Below, piece after piece: positions 54,807 through 64,000 of a DNA stretch of 64,000 nt. A model generated the notes under the pieces. It was not told the DNA's origin, did no database searches, and worked only from the letters and a program-made list of their open reading frames with translations. Origin of the DNA: Eutreptiella sp. 'Long Island Sound 2002' (taxonomy: Eukaryota; Euglenozoa; Euglenophyceae; Eutreptiales; Eutreptiaceae). The position numbers were made by a program, and so were the translations under genes. The DNA lies in the NCBI GenBank assembly GCA_964036045.1, contig OZ038387.1, positions 14,446,420-14,510,419 of the forward strand. The letters are read 5' to 3'. Positions within the stretch are counted from its first letter, which is position 1, and each line of letters starts with the position of its first letter.

Positions 54807-57555
54807 GAGGACCAATCACCTTAGGAGTACCTTGACAAGAAAATGATGCATCCAAGACAACCATTTTGCGGTTTTGTGTGCCAAACAGCAGATCCCCGGG
54901 GAATGTTCCCCAACGTGTGCGTACGCCAAATGCAATGCAATCCTCCCAATGCGACTTGCCAATGTTGTCCACTGGCTCACACACAATCACAAAGAGCTGG
55001 GCCCTCATCAGTTGGATGCAGCTGTCTTTTGTTGAAGTCCGGGTGGAACAGGGGCAGGTAATACCGATTGACACGTGGCATGAGAGCTGCTTCCTCGCAA
55101 ACCCAGTGGCCCTGCCAGACACGAGTGGCAAGTCATCCCGAATTTCACATTTGGTAGGTGGAAATATTAGGCCCAGCTCAGTGGTAGCCTCAGCATAACC
55201 AGAAGCTCAGATGCTAATGGGCAGGTGCATTGGTGCCACAGGATTCTGAAGCGGAGTCCCCACCATTCCCTACCATGTCAGCGACCAAGGGGGGGCACCC
55301 GCACCGCGCGCACACGCTGCTGTATCGGGGTCTCTGAAACGCACAGGAGGCTCCCGTCTCACACTGTAAACAGACTGCAAAGTGTGCCACTGGTGCCGCA
55401 GGCCTGGAATAATACCCTTAGAACCGGTGTTGGGAAAGTCTTAACAATATGGTGCGCTACTAATAACCCTTAAGCCAATGGTTGCCTGGGGCGCCGCACT
55501 TTCAATTTCCATGTGTGCACTGCATCCAGTGTTCCGCCCAAGGAGCATTAGACATGGTCTTGTCCAAGCATATACCATCGTAATTTGGACCTTTTTGCAT
55601 GTTCGACAACAAGAGGATGACCACAAACAGCAAGAAAAATAGACAGATTGACCGTACTCTTTCGAGTTTTACGGAGGCACACCTCCATACTGTGGCCAGC
55701 CGAGCCAACATCAGGCGTTAGGTCCTCTCGGGGCATCCTCGATGCTTTTTTTTTACCTCAAAGATTACAGAATATCCCCGTCTTACTTTTTTTTTGACGA
55801 AGCTGTAATAGTTCTGCAGCAGTACGAGTCAATCTCCGGATCTAAGTACACTCTCAGAATACACCATAGCTTCTTCCCCTGTCCAGGACAGGGGTCGAGG
55901 TTGACAATGAAGGAGCTACTTATATACCTACCTTGAGTATACCTGCAGAGCGACCCGGGGTCGCCACAACTCTGTTTGGCCCTCATCCTCTCACCTATGA
56001 CAAGTTTTCTTTGCTCTGGGCATGCTCTGGGCCTTACAAAACATCCCCGTCTTATCCTTCTCCTTTTCAAAACAACTCTAGTGGGTGCAAGGGATTGGGG
56101 CTTTTGGCCCATGAGGTGTCTGTATTGAGCGTGGTTCAGAGTCCCAACAAGGAGCACTACACAGTGCTGTGGCAAGATGCTCATTGTTGGTCTTGGCAGA
56201 GCGAGGCGAGTGGTGAGCATGCGGAGATAGTGGACCAGACGGCAGATGCAGTACCCACGGATTGATAAAGGGTTCCAACAGAGCAGCAGCCAGATAGCGC
56301 ACAGTAATGAAAAAAGATGGGGCAAGATGTGGAGCACCCCCGCATAACACGCCTCGTTGCCATTATTCAATTTGACGCCTCTTACAAGGGCTTGTGGGCA
56401 CACATTTGGTGTGCCCTTGATGCCTTGTTCGCTGATTGGTACAGAGTCTTGTGACAAGGGTCTATGAACAAGGCACATGAGCTTGCCACTCCAACCATGA
56501 GGTGGTTTCATGGGGGCTCATGGGAGGCAACAGCCCAAGCCCCGGAGCCCCCGGGCTCCACCAGAACCGCTTAACCTTATGCTTGCACCTTGGGCTGTAC
56601 ATGGGTATCGGGTTGCTGTGCCGCAGCTGGGTAATTGCCTATTGAGCCCTGCCCCTGTGGCACTTGCACACACACAGCTACTTGAAGAGCACACTTCTGC
56701 ATATGTAGTGGTGTTGCTGTGTCACTATTAACCTAGAGCATATTCTGTATTGCATTGGACAGTCCACTTGAAAGCTAACATGCCTTGAAGAGTTCATGCA
56801 CCTGCTCTAGGACACCACCATCAACTGAAATACCACATCCATGAAATGTTGCATCAAGTCATCAATGTAGGCAGCCTCAAGCATTGCGGTAGCCTACCGC
56901 AATAGAGAGCATCATGACATGCACCACGTGAGCTATGGGTTGTTGTCCCGTGCCTTGGCTTAGCCAGGGATCCAGTGTATCATATGAGTCCCATGCCCAC
57001 TTTTGAAGAACTGTCTAGAGTGCTCTCTTTGAACAAGTTGAGTCGGCCAAAAAAAAAAGTGCATCCCTTCTATCATGCCAGGGTGGAGCAACTCTTTGCC
57101 CACTTGCGGCGATGAAGGATTGTCCGCAATGTGTGGATGGGTTTTGCCAAGGACTGGCATGGCCATGTGCATTTTTTGCTACACCTAAGTTAGTTTTGTA
57201 TCATAAGGCAAACTAGGTATAAGCCCTATGGATTTTGGCCTCATGTGCTTGGGTCTGTGTGGGCACAAGAGTAAGCCTTACTTGGCCCAAAACTTGTATG
57301 GGAGTAATTGAGCAAAGAAAAGAGGCATTCAACATGAGCATCTGGAGCTGGCTAGCATATGGAGGCAAGGAAATTTGCTCACATAATCAGAATCGAACAA
57401 TCCAAGACATGGTGGTTTTAATGTCCATCACCTACAATGCCCAAACACAACTGAAAAATCACCTCAAAGAGAGGTTGTTAGATCAAGCGCAGGCGCGGGC
57501 ATCGTATACCCCCCTTTTTGGGGGTCATTCGCGTAGCATACCCCAAGGCATGATA

Positions 57556-57611
57556 TTTGATGTCCAACCCCTTGTAAAATCATTTGATGTCCAACCCCTT
57601 GTAAAATCATT
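57556..57611 (+). repeat. 27-bp tandem duplication
   Basis: TTTGATGTCCAACCCCTTGT and the following AAAATCA occur twice in tandem. Confidence 0.9.
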
Positions 57612-57743
57612 ATTTTGACCGATAAGACAATCCCCCAATGGATTTTTTGATTCCGAGGCCTCTATCCCCTAAAACTGGATATCACTTTTTTGAGGGGGGG
57701 GGCTGGGGGGATGGGGGGGGGGTCCAAAAGTTTTCGCTCACAA

Positions 57744-57983
57744 GGCTCCAAGCAGTGGGGAGGCAGAATGCTGTTACATCAACCCCCGGTCGAATGGTAA
57801 CACAACTGCCCGCAGAGTTTTGGGTCCGTGGTTCGATTCCTGGTCCATCTACTGTCGTTGGCGCCGCCGCCACGTTCACCTGACCGGGGTTCAAACCGCT
57901 ACCCGAAAAGTGGGCCGCCGGCTGCATTGACACTCGGCCACTGCTTGCCCTGGAAACAGCGGTTGTCCCCACTGCTTGGAGCC
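57744..57983. mobile_element. Palindromic element with two inverted tRNA-like units
   Basis: A perfect 18-bp inverted repeat, GGCTCCAAGCAGTGGGGA, bounds a 240-bp unit. The left arm carries GGTCGAATGGTAACACAA and GGTTCGATTCCTGG. The right arm, read on the minus strand, carries TGGCCGAGTG and GCGGTTTGAACCCCGG. These resemble A and B boxes of RNA polymerase III genes, and the two arms align over about 60 bases. Neither folds as a clean tRNA. Confidence 0.72.
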
Positions 57984-58259
57984 AACTCTGCCAAAACCCA
58001 AAACCCAAACTGTGTGTTTCTGTCTACTGACTGCTAGCCTGGCTAACTGACTGACTGGCTGACTGTCAGCCTCTCTTCGAGGTACACTGCCGAAGGCAAT
58101 AGAATTTGGTTCGGTGCTTTCCTAGACAATGCACATGTGCACTGTGTGCATGTGCAATAAACTCCACCAAAGAGAACCCAACCTAAAAATCAATCACCAA
58201 CTCTATACAACACGGTAAAGCAACAAGAGAAACAAGCATAATATTCTACTACCTCCCAT

Positions 58260-58440
58260 GTTGTAGTCGAATGTATAGACAATCAAATTAGGCACGGAAG
58301 TATAGAATAGTATGCAACTATAGAATGGCATGCATGCACGATGTAGACGTGTTCAAGTGGCAAACATCATTTGGACGGTGCGCACAATTCGCAACAAACA
58401 CTGTCGTCATTTGCTTCATCCTCTGTGGTTGTGACGCCTA
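58260..58440 (+). repeat. Dispersed repeat J, copy 2
   Basis: Counterpart of 46617-46815. Confidence 0.65.
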
Positions 58441-59769
58441 CTTGGTCGCGGCGCAGTGCTAGAAGGCTTTGAGGCAACCATTCAGGTACCGGACTATCAC
58501 GGGTTGTTGTACGGTATGGTGGGTCCTGCAAAGCGACCCCACAAGGCTGTGCACCAGTGCACCTTTAAGTTGTTTCTTGCCCACTGGAGTATAGCACACT
58601 TGTTGACGCATGATGATATCAATGGGATTAGGTTCGACGGTGTAGTAGCCACATTTTGATGCACCATGCCGAAACGCCGGTGGAGGCAAAGATGGGAGCC
58701 GGTGGGTCATGTGGCCACATGTTGTCATAGCCGGGCTCCGTATCTTAGGTGCAACCGGTCATAGAACAACTAAGGGAGGCATGATGTGTGGTACAAGTTG
58801 TCTCCGGTGGCTGTTGCCCACCAATCTGCCGCATAGCCGTTCTCCCCATGTGGACACCCATAGACTGCAGAATACCACCTTTCAGCGAAGGCAAAAGACA
58901 AGATGATGGTGTGCAGTAGTACCGCGGTGCAAGAGACACATGGCACACTGGGGCCGCTCATGGTCCCATGGCGGGTATGTGCCGCCCCACCATATGTGGC
59001 CCCACAACCACAATATCTAGGTCATGCGGCAGGTACCATGCAACAGGAGCCACGAGGACCAATGCGTGCCCTCAAAGCACACAATGCGGCTCGCTACAAA
59101 ATCCACTCCTTGGTGGGTGTCGGCGTGGAAACCCCGCACAGGGCTCCGGGACCTTCCGGGTCGTACTGGAGTGTTGGGAGGTTGGTCACCATTTCTGCTA
59201 GGAGGTCAACCTCAATGTGTCGCCACATTTTCTCTGGTTTCCATGCCGTGGCGGCCATGGACTACATCCTATGGCCAAGGATTCAATGGAATTCCACAGT
59301 TTTAGTATGTATGTCATGTCTTACTTTGGCCCTTGGGTCCATGTCGGCACACTCACGAAGTGGATCCTATCCACTGCAAACAGTGACTCCTTTGTTGTCA
59401 ACATATTGGCCGACCCTTTCGCTGGCGATGGCAGTACCAACAATAGCGCCCTATATTTCGGTCCGTGTTGATTGTTGGGAACCGGTGACTTGGGTAAGAA
59501 TGTGCACGGGGACCCTTGCTGATTGCTACCAGCAGCCTCGTAGGTGGTACCGACTACCTCCGCGGTGTACTGGTTGCAATGGGAGTAGATGTGGGAGCCC
59601 GCTTGGAGTTTCATGTTAGAGTAACATTGTACGCTCGCAATGGTGACAGGCCCATGGGATTCAACCTACTGTAGAGTCCTAGGTGCCACGATAGGACACG
59701 ATGTATTGGTGATTCTATGTGGGGTACTTACATCTGTTGCCCAGTTGCGTAGCATTATGCCGTCATCTA

Positions 59770-59890
59770 AGCTTTGGGGGAGTGTTTGCCCTGTGCGCTA
59801 CTTTTATGATGACTTTCCCAAATTGAGTCCCCGAGTTTACCATTACCGTATGAAGCCCCCGAGTAGACCAATAGCCGCCTCTTGAGCCAA
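59770..59890 (+). repeat. Dispersed repeat K, copy 1
   Basis: Shares GTGTTTGCCC, GCGCTACTTTT and the following pattern with 63630-63730. Confidence 0.6.
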
Positions 59891-61332
59891 ATGAAGCAAC
59901 AAACCATCCGTGCACAACATTGAACAGACTGCCACGGACTCCTATATCATCCGGGCGGATGGGTCGTAGTCTGGGACCGGTAGCCATGTGGCCATTGTGG
60001 CGAGCAAGTCCACCTCCCCATTGCGCCGGATTTGCTCACGTTCCTGTGCACTGCGGGCCTCGGATTCTTCACGGTGACTGGGGATCGACTCCATGATGAC
60101 TCGCTTGTGTTGCATGTGATCACACACCTTGTGGCGGGCGTCGGAATAAGAGCACTCCCGTGTGGGTCATTTGTGGGCACATTTGGTCACGGCCATGTTG
60201 TCGATGTACTGCTTGTCGCCGTTGGATGCTAGCGCCGTTCAAGGACGTGCCTTCAGGCTGCTTCTGATTGTACTAACCCCTTCAAATGCACCAAAGTGCA
60301 GAGGAAGCAAATGTGGTTCCCATGGGCCGCCGGGTTGACACCCTAGGACCCACGGGGACAAAATCGGACCTAGCTACCTTACCCCTGCCTTCTCCGGGGC
60401 CCAAAAATGGGCAAATTGGCTACATAACCGCTGCCTTCTTAGAAGTCCCACAGGGGTAGGGATCGGAAATAGCCCAAAAAGTTGTCGTGCGCATGCCATG
60501 CGCGCTAAGGCTCCCTCTTCCTTCTTCGAACAGCCTAGACCCCATGTGCGGGCCACATGAAGGGCGGTGCATGCACCCAGCTATGTGAGAATGGCCAAGT
60601 GGTTTTGCAAAGGGACGGGATGGGACAGAATGGCTCCAATGACGTGGATCATGGCGGGATGACGATCACGCACAGTGGACTGCATGAGGGTGACGAACTT
60701 CGTGTGGTAGGACCAGCATTTTTGGTGTAATCCCATGCCCCCTACTTTGAGTGACGACGTGACATGGAGCATGTTGTGGGAACGGTGTATGTTGTCAGAG
60801 TGTGCCTTATGCCCTACAAGGATTGCACGTTATCATATTCGTGCTGGGTTTCAATCAAAGCTTACGCCCAGTGTAAGGCACAATGGTATGGATGCAACCT
60901 TTGTATCCACCATCATGAGTACTCACTTCACACTCAAGAAACCGCCCATGCTTTTGTGAAGGACCACATTGATCCCAAATCATAACATCTGCCAAAATTC
61001 CAAGCATCATGTCACAAATCCATACCGCATTCCTCGGCAGTCCACAGCCACAGTCACCTCAAAACATGGCTAGCATAACTAGAATTGGATAGTACATTAG
61101 ACAAAGACCAACCATCTCAGCACATGAGCATGTTGTCAGTGTAGTGTGTCACATAATAGGAGGAATGAAGATTATGACCATAAGGCAACAAACTTTCAGA
61201 CGATCTCATTCAAATGGTTGCAAACACACACAACATTTCGCATATGAGCATCTTCGGAACAATCTGAATGAAACATATAGGCAGAGTTGTCCCAACTAGG
61301 ACTTTGCCAAAGAAAACGGAACCCATGCCGCG

Positions 61333-61865
61333 GGGGAAAGTGAAATGGCTACATAACCCCTACTGCCTCAGGGAGGAATGAAGTTGTTGTATGACCCCTA
61401 CCGTCTCGGGAGTAAGTGAATTGCGGGCATGACTCCTACCGCCTCATTAAAACGTGAAATGGCTATGTATGCCCTGCCATCTCGGAGAGAAATGAAAAGG
61501 CTTCATAACACACGCCGCGTTCGGAAAAAGTGAAATGTGTGCAACCCTTCCATCTCAGGGAGAAGTGAAATCGCTACCTTAACCCTACTACATATCAAAT
61601 GACTACATACCCCCGTGACCGTGGGCAATCATCCAATAACTGGTACATTCACTTCTCTCCTCTTTGCATTTTCCCCGCAACTGCATGGGTTACGCAGCCA
61701 TTTCACTTTTCCTAGAGAGAGCAAGGCTGTGTAGCCATTTCATTTCTCCTCAAGACGGCAAGGGACACACAGCCATTTTCACTTCTCCCTAAAACAACAA
61801 GGGTTGCATAGGGTTTTACTTTTCCCCGAGACGACAAGGGTTACACGGCCATTTCACTTCTAGTG
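61333..61865. repeat. Inverted array of about 38-bp repeats
   Basis: The left half (61333-61600) has seven degenerate units of AGTGAAATGGCTACATAACC followed by CCTACCGTCTCGGGGA. The right half (about 61690-61865) has five units in the opposite orientation (TTACACGGCCATTTCACTTC). A spacer of about 90 bases separates them. A further lone unit is near 60418. Confidence 0.88.
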
Positions 61866-62944
61866 TTGTGCACATTGTGTGGGCTAAACCCCTCAAATGT
61901 GACCATTCCAAACCCTTTTCACACAAATTCCAATGAAATGCATGCCATCAATAGAATGTAACGCATGTTCTACCCCAAAAAAAAATCGCTTAACTTGTAG
62001 AAAAGGGCCAAAACTAAGGTTTGAGCAGATGCTGACGGACAAAACTTTGAATTGTCTGCGAATTGCGAAAGCAGCATTCCCCTATTTTTTCTGAAGCCTG
62101 AAGGAGGCCTTGGAGGTCGGGGGGGGGGGGGGGGAAACAGGGGGTTGGTGGGACGGGGGAGGGTGTCATTGATCACACCACAAGCATTCTTGCATGCCTT
62201 ACCAAAAAAAAACTCACCTCCAAAAGGGCATAGAGGAAGGGGGCCGCACGAAGGATATTCCGGCACTCTACACATGCACGTCCTTGTATGCATATGCAGC
62301 AATGTTCGGCAGTTCTCTCAAACGTTCGCCCAGTCGCGCCTCCTTATGTACAGGCTGGTTAGTGGGTCAGTGGGTTTGTCCCTGATAAAGGAAGGGGGGG
62401 GGGGGGGGCAGATGCCCAAAAGAAACTCTAAATTCAGGCTCGCCAATGGAGGCGGCCGACAACTCCAATCAAGCAGTGCACAGCTGCCGCATAAGAAATC
62501 ACAAGTATCAAGGTGGGCCAGCCTGGTTGTGACAGGTTGGCAGGACAGCATGGCCAAATTAGCCTGGAAGCGTGGCGTCTCTTCTAATCATGGTATCCTC
62601 ATCAGAGCACTCCTTGAGCTCCGCATTGCTGTTGACTGTTGAAGCTGCAATCCAGCCATGCATAAAGATGCCAACCTACTATTCCTTCTATATATCAGAA
62701 CCAATTTCAAAGGAGCATTCCGTTGTTCCAATGGTGCCGAAACTTGGCCTGCGGCACTTACGTAGGATGTGTGCAGCCCTCTTTCGCACTATATATCACA
62801 TACTGTGGACTCATGCCATTGGTGACTCAGTAATTCACACACCCCGGACAGTGTACAAACCAGCAGCGGCCAGCCAATGGCTCATTCGCAAACCCAAAGG
62901 AACCCACCCGCACATTATCAGGTCTGGGGTTGGGCAATGCAGTC

Positions 62945-63430
62945 TCAAGCGTCTTTGTCCTTCTCAGTGGTGGGATTACTTTCATGGATCAACGTTTTGA
63001 ACAGCACCAGAGCAATGGAGACAAGATACGGGCCTTCAACTGCAAAATATGGACCCAAATGTTGAGGGGGGGTACGGGAGGTGAATTCCATCAGGTGATA
63101 GAACATGATTGCGTACAACTTGGCCCCAATGAACAGCACAATTGGGATTCTCAATTTTGCCCAGGCATTGGTGATGGCAGCAATAGCAATCAAGGTATAG
63201 AAAGGGCAAAAGCCGTAGGCCGAAACGCATGTGGCAGTCTTCATCCACTTAGGCCTTCCGAGGAAAAGTGGGTTGTATTGCCTACAAAAGGCCACGGTCT
63301 CGGGAACCAGGAAGCGGGTGTCGTCTTTCGTCAGCTCAGAGTGACAGTAATACCGCTCCACTGTCACATTCATGAGGATGAAGTAGCATTGCAACAAGAA
63401 GATGAGTATGTTTGAAAGACTCAATGCCAT
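62945..63430 (-). CDS. EXPERA-domain membrane protein, TMEM97-like
   Basis: 161 residues from ATG at 63428-63430 to TGA at 62945. Four hydrophobic segments are visible: ILIFLLQCYFILMNV; TATCVSAYGFCPFYTLIAIAA (shown cut); IPIVLFIGAKLYAIMFY; and PYLVSIALVLF. The signature matches the EXPERA/TMEM97 (sigma-2 receptor) family: an NPLFLGRPKWMK block before helix 2, a WAKLRIP loop, then GAKLY. Family members are ER membrane proteins linked to sterol handling. The length equals the family norm (about 160-175). Eleven bases upstream of the ATG is a strong acceptor (TTCTCTTTCAG), so a 5'-UTR intron or a short upstream coding exon is likely. It is transcribed in the same direction as the MORN/hydrolase gene but is unrelated to it. 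Confidence 0.83.
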   Translation of the reverse strand: MALSLSNILIFLLQCYFILMNVTVERYYCHSELTKDDTRFLVPETVAFCRQYNPLFLGRPKWMKTATCVSAYGFCPFYTLIAIAAITNAWAKLRIPIVLFIGAKLYAIMFYHLMEFTSRTPPQHLGPYFAVEGPYLVSIALVLFKTLIHESNPTTEKDKDA

Positions 63431-64000
63431 TCTACAACAGCTGAAAGAGAACAAGTGTCATGCAGTTCGTACCTGTCTGCGCGACCTCAAAAAGCGATGA
63501 ATCGCAAAAGTTGCTTCGGGAACCCATGCACCCGAAAAAGTTATATCCATCATTTGCATGCTGACAGCTGTGGAGGGCTCCAACATGCTTCCGGGGAAGG
63601 GGTAAATTGGACCACGCCCCCTGATCTGAAGGGGGGGTGTTTGCCCGGCGCGCTACTTTTGTGTGAAGTATCCCGACATTAACCGCGGATTTACCCTCCT
63701 CCAGAGGAGCCCCCCAGGTCGACCAGAGTGGACTGCAAATCTTCCCTACAAAGCACGCTGCATAGGGTGAAATGGAGAATGGAGAAAATGGAGAACACCA
63801 ATGTGTATTACCCACGTATTGGCTAATAAACAATTTGTTCCACAAGCGTGGGCATCAATGAATTCATCACAATAATGCTCCCGGCACTCATCATAAGCTG
63901 TGGTGGTGGAGCGCTTCTGACAACACACATCTGCCCCATCCTCTCCCTCATCTTGCATGGCGGCCGAGTGGCTTTTATCATTCTAAACATGAGGCGGGAC
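63431..64000. other. Upstream of the EXPERA gene
   Basis: It contains repeat K copy 2 and no recognisable coding sequence. The likely 5' exon or promoter of the EXPERA gene should lie here, but I cannot place it. Confidence 0.45.
63630..63730 (+). repeat. Dispersed repeat K, copy 2
   Basis: Counterpart of 59770-59890. It lies upstream of the 5' end of the EXPERA gene. A weaker match to GCGCGCTACTTTT occurs at about 44159. Confidence 0.6.

Larger units (their letters stand above)
54807..62944. other. Intergenic region, repeats and relics only
   Basis: Short coding-like relics occur at 57300-57500 (plus; QRKEAFNMSIWSWLAYGGKE) and 54840-55060 (minus; GKSHWEDCIAFGVRTRWGTF). Neither has a recognisable family. 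Long ORFs at 55783-56511 (minus) and 58903-59619 (plus) have no domain signature. Confidence 0.55.

Noticed and set aside
54775-55131. Possible extra 5' exon of the MORN/hydrolase gene (GKSHWEDCIAFGVRTRWGTF)
   Set aside because: Joining it would need an intron of about 30 bases, and the peptide matches nothing I recognise. It is kept only as a coding-like relic.
55783-56511. 242-codon minus-strand ORF
   Set aside because: No recognisable domain or membrane topology pattern, and in gene-free repeat-rich DNA.
58903-59619. 238-codon plus-strand ORF
   Set aside because: Composition and antisense ORFs of similar length suggest a chance frame. No motif found in any frame of this stretch.

Overview
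This window is nuclear DNA of a eukaryote, most likely a unicellular alga or other protist with a large, repeat-rich genome. The evidence is split genes with GT-AG introns of 0.7 to 4.4 kb, dense transposon remains, many microsatellites, and dozens of G or C homopolymer runs of 9 to 20 bases. I cannot fix the species. No rRNA, CRISPR array or prokaryotic operon structure is present.

Layout. (1) 3-17126, plus strand: a 5'-truncated seven-exon gene. It starts inside an EF-hand pair, passes through a charged helical and Ser/Pro-rich middle, and ends in a B30.2/SPRY domain. Its introns hold a pogo-type transposase gene (5146-6243) with repeated G-rich flanks, a J-domain-like ORF (1383-2159), several dispersed repeats, and a GAGCT/GGGGT pentamer block resembling an immunoglobulin switch region. 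(2) 17127-34071: gene-poor and visibly more AT-rich from about 19700. It holds a structurally complete LTR element (21342-25043), a broken reverse transcriptase (26324-26554) and a long decayed reading frame (29057-30495). (3) 34072-42906, minus strand: a three-exon PLP aminotransferase of the ACC-synthase-like family, complete at 450 residues. (4) 42907-49390: intergenic, repeats only. (5) 49391-54806, minus strand: a four-exon membrane protein joining transmembrane segments, MORN-like repeats and a C-terminal DUF900 alpha/beta hydrolase. (6) 54807-62944: intergenic, with a 240-bp palindrome carrying two inverted tRNA-like promoter units and an inverted array of about 38-bp repeats. (7) 62945-63430, minus strand: a TMEM97-like EXPERA-domain membrane protein.

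Three themes stand out. All eleven introns I could place are phase 0 and follow AG or GG before the GT. A family of foldback elements, capped by G/C homopolymers and built from GGGAAATTTCGC-like units, recurs at five or more places, mostly in introns. Finally, the pogo transposase has an open frame and a textbook C-terminal PCNA-binding box, but has lost the part of the catalytic domain that carries the first Asp.

The host genes look unrelated to one another. The window is best read as four ordinary genes embedded in a transposon landscape.
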